NCBI GenBank assembly: GCA_016285245.1
Contig: JAEEQH010000002.1
Location: forward strand, 1 to 64,000
Reading direction: 5' to 3'
Length of the DNA: 64,000 bases
DNA from: Prevotella sp.
GTDB taxonomy: Bacteria > Bacteroidota > Bacteroidia > Bacteroidales > Bacteroidaceae
The position numbers and the translations under genes are program-made. How positions within the stretch are numbered: position 1 is the first letter of the stretch; every line of letters starts with the position of its first letter. Below are positions 20,949-29,204 of the stretch, piece after piece. The notes under the pieces were generated by a model. It was given only the letters and a program-made list of their open reading frames with translations. It made no database searches and was not told the DNA's origin.

Positions 20949-22970
20949 ATGATTAGTGATGAGTATTCAACGGAAAAAGGCAGAGATTATCAGGCTACTG
21001 TTGCCAATGGTTCTAATCATACCTCTCAATTCTCAGTTCTCAGTTCTCAACTTCTGAAAAGGTACTGGGGCTACGACAGCTTTCGTGGTGTCCAAAGGGA
21101 GATTATTGACTCCATACTCTCAGGTCATGACACCCTTGGACTGATGCCTACGGGTGGCGGAAAGAGTATCACTTTCCAGGTACCTGCATTGGTGCTGGAG
21201 GGTACTTGCGTCGTCATCACACCCCTCATAGCGCTGATGAAAGACCAGGTGCAGAACCTCAAGCGCAGGGGTATCAAGGCTGCAGCCATCTATACGGGAA
21301 TGCGGCGCGACGACATTATCACCGTCCTCGAGAACGCAGTCTTTGGACAGGTGAAGATTCTTTACGTATCGCCGGAGCGACTATCGAGCGACCTCTTCCG
21401 CACCAAACTGCGCCACATGACCGTCAGCTTCGTCTGTGTCGACGAGGCGCATTGTATCTCACAGTGGGGATACGACTTCCGTCCCAGCTACCTCACCATC
21501 GCCGATATACGGCGGGACCTGCCCAAAGCTCCCGTCCTGGCGCTAACGGCTACAGCAACGCCCGCCGTCGTCGACGACATCCAGGCCAGACTGTCACCAC
21601 CAAGTCCATACACGACCGACGCCCCATCAAGGCCTTCTTTACCGTTCAACGTCTACCGCATGAGCTTCGAACGGAAAAATCTTGCATACATTGTACGCAG
21701 ATCGCCCGACAAGCAGCAGGAGCTCATTCATATATTAAATAATGTACGCGGGACAGCCATCGTCTATGTGCGCAGCCGACGACGTACGAAGGAGACGGCC
21801 GAACTCCTTAATGCCGTCGGCATCAGCGCCACGTTCTATCATGCAGGACTCGACAACGCCACTAAGGATAGCCGGCAGCAGGCGTGGCAACAGGACAAGG
21901 TGCGCGTGATGGTGGCTACCAACGCTTTCGGTATGGGTATCGACAAAGCCGACGTACGTCTCGTCGTACACATTGACTGCCCTGACAGTATCGAAGCCTA
22001 CTTCCAGGAAGCGGGACGTGCTGGACGTGACGGCGAGAAGTCATACGCCATCCTGCTCTACAGCGATGCCGATGAGCGGAAACTCGTCAAGCGCATCAGC
22101 GACACCTTCCCGGAGAAGGATTTCATCCGACAAGTCTACGAACATCTCGCTTTCTATTATCAGGTAGGCGTAGGCTCCGGCTATAACGCCACCTTCGAGT
22201 TCAACATCGACGACTTCTGCCATAAGTTCCACCACTTCCCCATACAGGTACACTCCGCCCTGCAGATACTGAACCGCGCAGGCTACATCGACTACATTGA
22301 GGAACAGGAGAACCAGGCACGCGTCAAGTTCCTGCTGGGACGCGATGAACTCTACCAGTTGCAGTACACAGAGCCTGACGAGGAACGAGTCATCACGGCG
22401 CTGCTGCGCAACTACGGTGGGCTGTTCGTTGACTACGCCTTTATCGATGAGGTGTTCATAGCCAATGAGACGGGACTGTCGCGAGCAGTCGTCTACAACA
22501 TCCTCAAACGGCTCGCCCTGAAGCGCATCATACACTTCATTCCACAGAAGCACACGCCCTACGTCAGGTATATGCAGCGTCGCGAGGAAACGGGGCAGCT
22601 CATCTTTAAGCCAGAGGTGTATGAAGACTTGAAGCAGCGCTACACGGAACGCATCTACGCCATGATCGACTATGTGAAGACCACCAACCAGTGTCGCAGC
22701 CGTCAGCTCCTGCGATACTTCGGCGAGGAAAATAGTCACGACTGCGGACAATGTGATGTTTGCATGGCTTACAACCAGACAAACACGAATACCTCGAAAA
22801 TCAAGGAAGCAAAGACGCTCATCACTGGTCTACTAGCTGACCACGAACGTCATCCCATCACGCTACTGCACAGCCTGCCCCTGCCCTATGAGCAGATTGA
22901 GGCAGCTCTCAACGATATGAGTCTCGAGGAGGAGGTTATCGTCATCGACGGATTTATCAAGCTGGCATAA
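20949..22970 (+). CDS. recQ: ATP-dependent DNA helicase RecQ
   Basis: RecQ unwinds DNA 3'-5' with ATP and works with RecJ in recombination and fork repair. The 673-residue protein shows Walker A LMPTGGGKSITFQ near residue 65, DEAHCISQWGYDFRPSY near 164, ATNAFGMGIDKADVRLV near 322, and the arginine-finger segment QEAGRAGRDGE near 354. RQC zinc-binding cysteines lie in HDCGQCDVC near 602. No HRDC domain follows, which makes it a short form. The first 35 residues are unlike RecQ and partly encode the inverted repeat copy (S-Q-F-S-V-L-S-S-Q). No other in-frame ATG, GTG or TTG lies between 20949 and the helicase domain. Confidence 0.96.
   Translation: MISDEYSTEKGRDYQATVANGSNHTSQFSVLSSQLLKRYWGYDSFRGVQREIIDSILSGHDTLGLMPTGGGKSITFQVPALVLEGTCVVITPLIALMKDQVQNLKRRGIKAAAIYTGMRRDDIITVLENAVFGQVKILYVSPERLSSDLFRTKLRHMTVSFVCVDEAHCISQWGYDFRPSYLTIADIRRDLPKAPVLALTATATPAVVDDIQARLSPPSPYTTDAPSRPSLPFNVYRMSFERKNLAYIVRRSPDKQQELIHILNNVRGTAIVYVRSRRRTKETAELLNAVGISATFYHAGLDNATKDSRQQAWQQDKVRVMVATNAFGMGIDKADVRLVVHIDCPDSIEAYFQEAGRAGRDGEKSYAILLYSDADERKLVKRISDTFPEKDFIRQVYEHLAFYYQVGVGSGYNATFEFNIDDFCHKFHHFPIQVHSALQILNRAGYIDYIEEQENQARVKFLLGRDELYQLQYTEPDEERVITALLRNYGGLFVDYAFIDEVFIANETGLSRAVVYNILKRLALKRIIHFIPQKHTPYVRYMQRREETGQLIFKPEVYEDLKQRYTERIYAMIDYVKTTNQCRSRQLLRYFGEENSHDCGQCDVCMAYNQTNTNTSKIKEAKTLITGLLADHERHPITLLHSLPLPYEQIEAALNDMSLEEEVIVIDGFIKLA
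21021..21053 (+). repeat. Inverted copy of the recQ upstream repeat, inside recQ
   Basis: This stretch is the reverse complement of 20916-20948 at 29 of 33 positions and is translated as part of the RecQ N-terminus. Together the two would form a long stem with the start codon at the base of a 72-base loop. Confidence 0.8.
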
Positions 22971-22974
22971 AAAA

Positions 22975-23002
22975 GTGGATGGCGCAGGACGCTTCCATCC
23001 AC
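22975..23002. terminator. Hairpin just after recQ
   Basis: GTGGATGG (22975-22982) and CCATCCAC (22995-23002) form a perfect 8-bp stem. It starts five bases past the recQ stop. No T tract follows on the plus strand; on the minus strand the stem is followed by TTTT. It may end recQ transcripts or stabilise their 3' end. Confidence 0.5.
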
Positions 23003-23011
23003 AAATATGTT

Positions 23012-23049
23012 GATAAGGGGATCTGCAATTGCAGATAAATAAACTTATC
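23012..23049. repeat. Nested palindrome between recQ and the trp operon
   Basis: ATCTGCAATTGCAGAT (23021-23036) is a perfect 16-bp palindrome, enclosed by GATAAG (23012-23017) and CTTATC (23044-23049). It may be a protein-binding site or part of the recQ 3' structure. The remaining gap to the trp promoter is AT-rich with no gene seen. Confidence 0.7.
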
Positions 23050-23174
23050 GAGCGCAAAAATAGTACTTTTATTGACAAGTTGCAAATTTTTTCGTGAAAA
23101 AATTACAATTTTAACATTGTGCGCGCTTACAGCAAACTTTTTCTGGTCATTTGGCAAAAAAAATCACGAAAAAG

Positions 23175-23205
23175 TTTGCAGTTAAAAAGAAATAGCGTAA
23201 CTTTG
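23175..23205 (+). promoter_or_regulatory. trp operon promoter
   Basis: TTTG (23175-23178) and TAACTTTG (23198-23205) are 19 bp apart. Transcription would start near 23212, about 25 bases before the leader peptide. Confidence 0.85.
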
Positions 23206-23236
23206 CAGGCGAAAAGAAACAAAAATAGAGAAAACG

Positions 23237-23293
23237 ATGACATTTACAACAAACTTCTGGTGGTGGCGCAACTCAAGATTAGCACAATCGTGA
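23237..23293 (+). CDS. trpL: trp leader peptide with three consecutive Trp codons
   Basis: An 18-codon reading frame, MTFTTNFWWWRNSRLAQS, has three TGG codons in a row at 23258-23266. It sits between the trp promoter and the attenuator hairpin, as expected of a leader peptide whose translation senses charged tRNA-Trp: slow translation at the Trp codons would change folding of the RNA and let transcription continue into trpB. A conserved leader of this kind, the Bacteroid-trp motif, is known upstream of trp operons in Bacteroidetes, and this fits it by position and content. The peptide itself likely has no other function. Confidence 0.9.
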   Translation: MTFTTNFWWWRNSRLAQS

Positions 23294-23337
23294 GAAGATA
23301 GCCATGTACCCAAAGGAAGGGAGCAAAAAGATATACA

Positions 23338-23370
23338 GAGGCCTGTCGTTCTTACGACGGGCCTCTTTTT
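23338..23370 (+). terminator. trp attenuator (rho-independent terminator)
   Basis: GAGGCCTGTCGT (23338-23349) pairs with ACGACGGGCCTC (23354-23365) over 12 positions with one G-U pair and a four-base loop, followed by five T. It lies 45 bases after the leader peptide stop and 118 bases before trpB. The alternative antiterminator pairing is not obvious by eye. Confidence 0.88.
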
Positions 23371-23488
23371 CGTAAAGAAAATATGACACCGGCATTACGT
23401 CATAATGACGCAACAAAACATTGTTATAACGACACAATGCCATAACGATAGAACGAAATAATAACACAATAAAAAAGAAACGACAACA

Positions 23489-24694
23489 ATGAGTACCTAT
23501 CAAGTAGATGAAAACGGTTTTTACGGAGAGTTCGGAGGAGCCTACATCCCAGAGATTCTCTATGCTACAGTCAAGAACCTGCAGGAGCAGTACCTGCCCA
23601 TCATCGAGTCGCAAGAGTTCAAGGACGAGTATCACCAGCTGCTGCGCGACTATGTCGGACGCCCCAGCCCTCTGTACTTTGCCTGCCGTATGAGTGAGAA
23701 GTACGGCTGTCAGCTTTACCTGAAGCGCGAGGACCTTAACCACACGGGCGCCCACAAGATCAACAACACCATCGGACAGATTCTGCTGGCAAAGAAGATG
23801 GGCAAGACGCGCATTATTGCCGAGACGGGAGCCGGACAGCACGGCGTGGCCACAGCAACGGTCTGTGCCCTAATGGGAATGAAGTGCGAGATATTCATGG
23901 GAGCCACCGACGTCGAGCGTCAGCACACGAACGTCGAGCGCATGAAGATGCTCGGTGCACAAGTGAATCCCGTGCGTACAGGCAACATGACGCTGAGCGA
24001 CGCCTGCTCGGCTGCCATCCGCGACTGGTGCTGTCATCCTAAAGACACCTACTATCTGGTGGGTTCCACAATGGGTCCGCATCCTTATCCCGACCTCGTA
24101 GCTAAGATGCAGGCTGTGATTTCAGAAGAAATCAAATGGCAGTTGGAGGAGAAGATCGGACGAGACTATCCCGATTACCTGATAGCCTGTATCGGTGGAG
24201 GCAGTAATGCCGCTGGTACCATCTACCACTATATGGACGACGAGCGCGTGAAGATTGTGCTGGCAGAAGCCGGTGGACATGGCTGGCAGACAGACCACAC
24301 GGCAGCCACCATCCACAAGGGTACAACGGGTATTCTTCACGGCGCCAAGATGCTGGTCATGCAGAATGAGGACGGACAGATCGAGGAGGCGTTTACCATC
24401 TCCGCCGGTCTCGACTATCCTGGCGTTGGCCCCATGCATTGCAATATGGCAAAGCAAGGGCGCACAGAGGTACTCAGTATCAACGACGACGAGGCCATCA
24501 TCGGTGGCTACGAGCTGACACGCATGGAGGGCATCATCCCCGCCATCGAGAGTGCCCACGCCATCGCCGCCCTGTCGAAACTGACTTTCAAGAAGGACGA
24601 TGTCGTCGTGCTCACCGTCAGCGGCCGTGGCGACAAAGACGTAGAAACATATCTTAAGAACAAAAACTTAGCTGGAGAATATGGAAACTTTTAA
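23489..24694 (+). CDS. trpB: Tryptophan synthase beta chain
   Basis: The PLP enzyme joins indole, channelled from TrpA, to L-serine to give tryptophan. The 401-residue length fits. The start is MSTYQVDENGFYGEFGGAYIP; Lys90 in HTGAHKINN forms the Schiff base, and GGGSNAAG near residue 234 binds the PLP phosphate. It is first in the order B-E-G-D-C-F-A, typical of Bacteroidetes, and unusually far from trpA at the other end. Between the attenuator and the gene lie degenerate repeats of AT(A)ACGACA-like words. The gene overlaps trpE by 14 bp. Confidence 0.98.
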   Translation: MSTYQVDENGFYGEFGGAYIPEILYATVKNLQEQYLPIIESQEFKDEYHQLLRDYVGRPSPLYFACRMSEKYGCQLYLKREDLNHTGAHKINNTIGQILLAKKMGKTRIIAETGAGQHGVATATVCALMGMKCEIFMGATDVERQHTNVERMKMLGAQVNPVRTGNMTLSDACSAAIRDWCCHPKDTYYLVGSTMGPHPYPDLVAKMQAVISEEIKWQLEEKIGRDYPDYLIACIGGGSNAAGTIYHYMDDERVKIVLAEAGGHGWQTDHTAATIHKGTTGILHGAKMLVMQNEDGQIEEAFTISAGLDYPGVGPMHCNMAKQGRTEVLSINDDEAIIGGYELTRMEGIIPAIESAHAIAALSKLTFKKDDVVVLTVSGRGDKDVETYLKNKNLAGEYGNF

Positions 24695-26120
24695 TTTCAC
24701 AACAACAAGTCGGACCATCTTGGCCGACCTCTATACCCCCGTCGGCGTCTATATGAGACTGCGCGACCTCTATCCGCAGAGCGCCCTGATGGAGTGTGCC
24801 GACTACCACGACGCCGCCAGTTCACGCTCATTCATCGGCATCAACCCGATGGCCAGCATCGCCATCGGACACGGTGTCGCTACCGCCACCTTCCCTGACG
24901 GGACCACCGAGAGCAAGCCCCTGTCAGCAGGATTCGGCTCTGCCGAGGCCATCCACACCCTCATTGACCGCATCCACGTTGAGGGCGACGATGCCTCTGT
25001 CTGTGGACTCTTTGGCTACACCTCGTTCAACGCCGTCCGTTACTTTGAGAACATCAACGTCAAGGACGAGACCCAGGAGAAGAACGACGCACCCGATTTG
25101 CTCTATATATTATATAAGGTGGTCATTGTCTTCGACCATCACAACAATATGCTGAAGGTGGTGAGCCTAAACGATAACCATAAGGAAAACGAAAAAGATA
25201 ATGTCGATGCCGTACTGAAGGCGATGAACAAGGCCAACGTGCAGGCGTATGATTTCCATCCCGTTGGTGATGTTCGTTCGACGCTGACCGACGAGGAGCA
25301 CAAGGCGAACATCCGTCGCGGCATCCAGCATTGTCTGCGCGGCGACGTCTTCCAGATTGTCCTCTCGCGACGTTTCATCCAGCAGTACGAGGGCGACGAC
25401 TTCAAACTTTATCGTGCTTTACGAAGCATCAACCCCTCACCCTATCTGTTCTATTTCGACTTCGGCGGCTTCCGCATCTTCGGTTCCTCGCCCGAGACCC
25501 ACTGCCGCATCGAAAGTCAGCCGGTTTCGCCCTCTGGCCAAAAGCAATTCCGCGCTTACATCGACCCCATCGCCGGCACGACGAAGCGTACGGGCGATGC
25601 CGAGGCCGATCGTCGTGGTGCCGAGTTCCTGCGCAACGATCCCAAGGAGAATGCCGAACACGTCATGCTCGTCGACCTTGCCCGCAATGACCTCTCCCGT
25701 AACTGTCACGACGTCAAGGTGGACTACTACAAGGACATCCAGTACTACTCGCACGTCATCCATCTCGTCTCGCGCGTCAGCGGCGAACTTGACAACGGTG
25801 CTGATCCCATCAAAGCTTTTATCGATACCTTCCCTGCCGGCACACTCAGCGGAGCTCCGAAGGTGCGTGCCATGCAGCTCATCTCCGAGTACGAGCCCCA
25901 CAACCGCGGTGCCTATGGCGGCTGTATCGGTATCATTGGTCTCGACGGCTCACTCAACCAGGCCATTACCATCCGCACGTTTGTCGCCCGTAACGGCGAA
26001 CTGTGGTTCCAGGCCGGCGGCGGCATCGTCGCAAAGAGTAACGAAGAATACGAACTTCAGGAAGTCAACAACAAGCTCGGTGCCCTGCGCCGCGCCATTT
26101 TAACAGCAGAAAAACTATGA
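24681..26120 (+). CDS. trpE: Anthranilate synthase component I
   Basis: TrpE converts chorismate to anthranilate using ammonia delivered by TrpG, the first committed step of tryptophan synthesis. The 479-residue protein has the chorismate-binding domain with FQIVLSRRF near residue 226, IAGTTKRTGDAEADRR near 300, LVDLARNDLSRNC near 332 and FPAGTLSGAPKVRAM near 387. The feedback-site LL(E)S-type region in the N-terminal domain is not clear by eye. The start at 24681 lies inside the end of trpB, and the stop overlaps trpG by four bases, so translation is probably coupled. Confidence 0.97.
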   Translation: METFNFTTTSRTILADLYTPVGVYMRLRDLYPQSALMECADYHDAASSRSFIGINPMASIAIGHGVATATFPDGTTESKPLSAGFGSAEAIHTLIDRIHVEGDDASVCGLFGYTSFNAVRYFENINVKDETQEKNDAPDLLYILYKVVIVFDHHNNMLKVVSLNDNHKENEKDNVDAVLKAMNKANVQAYDFHPVGDVRSTLTDEEHKANIRRGIQHCLRGDVFQIVLSRRFIQQYEGDDFKLYRALRSINPSPYLFYFDFGGFRIFGSSPETHCRIESQPVSPSGQKQFRAYIDPIAGTTKRTGDAEADRRGAEFLRNDPKENAEHVMLVDLARNDLSRNCHDVKVDYYKDIQYYSHVIHLVSRVSGELDNGADPIKAFIDTFPAGTLSGAPKVRAMQLISEYEPHNRGAYGGCIGIIGLDGSLNQAITIRTFVARNGELWFQAGGGIVAKSNEEYELQEVNNKLGALRRAILTAEKL

Positions 26121-26680
26121 ACATTGTCATCATCGATAACTACGACTCATTTACCTATAACCTGAGTCACCTCGTGAAGGAGCTCGGCGCCAACGTCACC
26201 GTGTTTCGCAACGACCAGTTTGAACTCCCCCAGCTGGAGCAGTTCGACAAGATCATACTAAGCCCGGGCCCTGGCATTCCCTCGGAAGCAGGTCTGCTAC
26301 TCGACGTTATCCGCACTTATGCCGGACGTAAGCCCATCCTCGGCGTCTGTCTTGGTCATCAAGCCATCGGCGAAGCCTTCGGCGGTCGTTTGGAGAATCT
26401 CTCTGAGGTGTTCCACGGTGTCGCCACACCCTGTCATATCGTGGCCGACAGCCCCGTCTTCCAAGGTCTCGACAACACCATCACCATCGGTCGCTATCAC
26501 TCGTGGGTGGTCTCTACCGAAGGTCTGCCCGACTGTCTGGAAGTGACTGCCAAGAGCGATGAAGGACAGATTATGGCTCTGCAACACAAGGAGTTGCCCG
26601 TCTACGGCATCCAGTTCCATCCCGAATCAGTATTAACCCCTGAAGGAAAATCAATCATCAAGAACTATATCGAACTATGA
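26117..26680 (+). CDS. trpG: Anthranilate synthase component II (glutamine amidotransferase)
   Basis: TrpG hydrolyses glutamine and passes ammonia to TrpE. The 187-residue class I amidotransferase shows NYDSFTYNL at the start, LSPGPGIPSEAG near residue 52, the catalytic Cys in GVCLGHQAIGE near 77, and the His/Glu pair in QFHPESVLTPEG near 170. It may also serve folate synthesis with a PabB elsewhere. It overlaps trpE and trpD by four bases each. Confidence 0.97.
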   Translation: MNIVIIDNYDSFTYNLSHLVKELGANVTVFRNDQFELPQLEQFDKIILSPGPGIPSEAGLLLDVIRTYAGRKPILGVCLGHQAIGEAFGGRLENLSEVFHGVATPCHIVADSPVFQGLDNTITIGRYHSWVVSTEGLPDCLEVTAKSDEGQIMALQHKELPVYGIQFHPESVLTPEGKSIIKNYIEL

Positions 26681-27675
26681 AAGAAATCTTAGCCAAACTC
26701 CTCAACCACGAGGAACTCTCCCGCGAGGAGATGAAGAACATCCTGGTGGGTATCACCCACAGCGAGTATCCCAACGAGCAGATTACCGCCCTGCTCACCG
26801 CCCTGCAGATGCGCGGCGTCACCGTCGACGAACTGCTCGGCTTCCGCGACGGAATCCTCGAGACGGGTGTTCCCGTGCCCCTCGACTGCGACCGTTACAT
26901 CGATGTCGTCGGCACCGGCGGCGACCGCAAGAACACCTTTAACATCTCCACCACAAGCTGCTTCGTCATTGCCGGCGCCGGCTACAAGGTGGCCAAACAT
27001 GGCAACTACGCTGCTACATCGACCAGCGGCGCTTCGAACGTCATTGCACAGCACGGTGTGAAGTTCACCGACGACCTGGACCAGCTGAACCGCTGCATGG
27101 ACGAGGCTGGTATCGTCTACCTCCACGCCCAACTCTTCGCCAAGGCCATGAAGTTCGTCGGCCCCATCCGCAAGGCCCTGCCCTTCCCCACCATCTTCAA
27201 CCTCCTCGGCCCGCTGGTTAACCCCAGCCGTCCTAGCTGTCAGCTCCTTGGCGTCGCCAACCTCGACCAAATGCGTCTCTACCAGCAGGTATACCAGCGT
27301 CTGGGCATCGACTACGGCATTGTCAACTCCATCGACGGGTACGATGAAATCTCGCTGACTGGCGACTTCAAGGTGACCACGAACAGCTATGAGCGCATCT
27401 TCCGTCCTCAGGATCTCGGTTTCGAGTGTGCCAAGCCCGAAGAGCTCGTCGCTGGTGCCACAGAACAGGAAGCCAAGGAGATCTTCGACGCCGTCCTCGA
27501 GAACCGCGCCCTGCCTGCTCAGAAGAACATCGTGCTCACCAACGCCGCTTTCGGCATCCAGGTGCTTGAGAAGGGACACAAGGAAATCGACGAGTGCATC
27601 GCCATCGCCCGTGAGAGTATCGACAGCGGCGCTGCTCTTCGTACGTTCAAGAAGTTCGTTGAGCTGAACTCATAA
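26677..27675 (+). CDS. trpD: Anthranilate phosphoribosyltransferase
   Basis: TrpD transfers phosphoribose from PRPP to anthranilate. The 332-residue length is normal. The PRPP-binding motif VGTGGDRKNTFNIST lies near residue 76, KHGNYAATSTSGASNV near 104, and LLGPLVNPS near 172. It is the fourth gene in the operon, with a four-base overlap with trpG. A 59-bp gap rich in 9-bp repeats separates it from trpC. Confidence 0.98.
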   Translation: MKEILAKLLNHEELSREEMKNILVGITHSEYPNEQITALLTALQMRGVTVDELLGFRDGILETGVPVPLDCDRYIDVVGTGGDRKNTFNISTTSCFVIAGAGYKVAKHGNYAATSTSGASNVIAQHGVKFTDDLDQLNRCMDEAGIVYLHAQLFAKAMKFVGPIRKALPFPTIFNLLGPLVNPSRPSCQLLGVANLDQMRLYQQVYQRLGIDYGIVNSIDGYDEISLTGDFKVTTNSYERIFRPQDLGFECAKPEELVAGATEQEAKEIFDAVLENRALPAQKNIVLTNAAFGIQVLEKGHKEIDECIAIARESIDSGAALRTFKKFVELNS

Positions 27676-27734
27676 GACTTATCTGTACTTTAAGACTCAT
27701 AAGACCCATAAGTCCCATAAGACTCATTAGCCCT
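27676..27734 (+). repeat. 9-bp tandem repeats (AAGACCCAT type) between trpD and trpC
   Basis: The gap holds about five degenerate copies of AAG(A/T)C(T/C)CAT. The same family appears inside the coding region of the GH28-GH105 protein at about 32176-32204. Confidence 0.8.
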
Positions 27735-28499
27735 ATGAAAGATGTTTTACAAGAAATAGTTGCCACCAAGCAACAGGAGCTGGAGCGGATGCGACGGAAG
27801 AAACCGTCGCTCCGCGAGGCCCTGCTCGCCTCCGACACGGGTATCATCGCCGAGTTTAAGCGTCGCTCACCGTCGAAAGGCTGGATTAAGGAGGAAGGTC
27901 GTCCGGACATCATCCCTCTGAGTTACCAAAAGAACGGTGCTGCCGCCTTGAGCATCCTCACGGACAAGCAATACTTCGGTGGTCACGACCGTTTCATCGT
28001 CGAGGCCCGGCAGTCGGGCGTGACGCTCCCCATTCTCTACAAGAACTTCGTCATCGACGAGTTCCAGCTCTACGAGGCTTGTCTCTGCGGGGCTTCTGCA
28101 GTACTGCTCATCGCCGCCTGTCTCCCGAAGGAAAAACTTCAGATGCTGATAGGTAAAGCGCACGAACTAGGTCTTGAAGTCCTACTTGAGATGCACAGCG
28201 AGAAAGAATTGGAATACTGTGAGTTACAACCAGATGTCTATGGTATCAATAACCGCAATCTCGGTTCCTTCGTAACCAGCGTCGATAACTCGTTCCGTCT
28301 TGCAGAGCAGCTCCGGTCAGCGTGTTCAGGAGCCGACCGGGAGCCCGTCCTGGTGAGTGAGAGCGGTATCTCAAGTCCCGACACAATCCGTGAGCTGCGT
28401 CAGGCCGGTTTCCGTGGTTTTCTTATAGGCGAGACGTTCATGAAGATGCCCGATCCTGGTAAGGCGCTGGCCGACTTCATCGCCGCCATCAACAGCTAA
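27735..28499 (+). CDS. trpC: Indole-3-glycerol phosphate synthase
   Basis: TrpC closes the indole ring from carboxyphenylamino-deoxyribulose phosphate. The 254-residue TIM barrel shows IIAEFKRRSPSKGWI near residue 38, with the catalytic Lys, LSILTDKQYFGG near 75, PILYKNFVIDEFQ near 97, GINNRNLGSF near 170 and VSESGISSPDTI near 205. It is a stand-alone enzyme, not fused to TrpF as in E. coli. Confidence 0.98.
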   Translation: MKDVLQEIVATKQQELERMRRKKPSLREALLASDTGIIAEFKRRSPSKGWIKEEGRPDIIPLSYQKNGAAALSILTDKQYFGGHDRFIVEARQSGVTLPILYKNFVIDEFQLYEACLCGASAVLLIAACLPKEKLQMLIGKAHELGLEVLLEMHSEKELEYCELQPDVYGINNRNLGSFVTSVDNSFRLAEQLRSACSGADREPVLVSESGISSPDTIRELRQAGFRGFLIGETFMKMPDPGKALADFIAAINS

Positions 28500-28538
28500 A
28501 TGTCAACACATCGTTCATTGTAAATTGTCAAATCGTCT

Positions 28539-29204
28539 ATGAAGAGAATACTCAAAGTATGCGGTATGCGCGATAGTGAAAACATCCGTCAGGTAGCTGC
28601 TCTCGGCATCGACTGGATTGGGCTCATCTTCTGGCCCAAGTCACCACGCTACGTCAACATGATTCCGACACTCGTCGGCACCATGCCCGACCGCACCAGC
28701 CTCTCGCCCGTCACCGCTCAGCACTCACCTCAGCGAGTAGGTGTCTTCGTCGACCCGATGGCCCAGGACGTCATCACCCATGTGGTGAACTTCCAGCTCG
28801 ACCTCGTACAGATGCATGGTCACGAGACGCCGACGCTCATCCGCAACCTGCGTCGTACGCTGGATGACATCCGCCCTGTGAAGTTCATCAAGGCCATCAG
28901 CGTCAGCAGTCGTGACGACATTGCGGCCTACCATGACTATGAGGACTGTGTGGACTACTTCCTCTTCGACACGAAATGCAAGACTGTCGGCGGCAGCGGC
29001 GAGCAGTTCGACTGGTCTGTCCTCGACGCCTACGATGGCACGAAACCTTTCCTGCTCAGCGGTGGCATCGGCCCCTATGATACAGAACGCGTCCGCAACT
29101 TCCATCATCCCAAGTGCATCGGCATCGACCTCAACTCACGTTTTGAGACCGAGCCGGGCCTTAAGGACATCACTAAACTTAAACAATTCTTAGAACAATT
29201 ATGA
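28539..29204 (+). CDS. trpF: Phosphoribosylanthranilate isomerase
   Basis: TrpF performs the Amadori rearrangement that precedes TrpC. The 221-residue barrel has the catalytic Cys in LKVCGMRDSENI near residue 7, WIGLIFWPKSPRYV near 27, the Asp in DYFLFDTKCKTVGGSG near 143 and LSGGIGPYD near 170. It starts 39 bp after trpC and overlaps trpA by four bases. Confidence 0.97.
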   Translation: MKRILKVCGMRDSENIRQVAALGIDWIGLIFWPKSPRYVNMIPTLVGTMPDRTSLSPVTAQHSPQRVGVFVDPMAQDVITHVVNFQLDLVQMHGHETPTLIRNLRRTLDDIRPVKFIKAISVSSRDDIAAYHDYEDCVDYFLFDTKCKTVGGSGEQFDWSVLDAYDGTKPFLLSGGIGPYDTERVRNFHHPKCIGIDLNSRFETEPGLKDITKLKQFLEQL

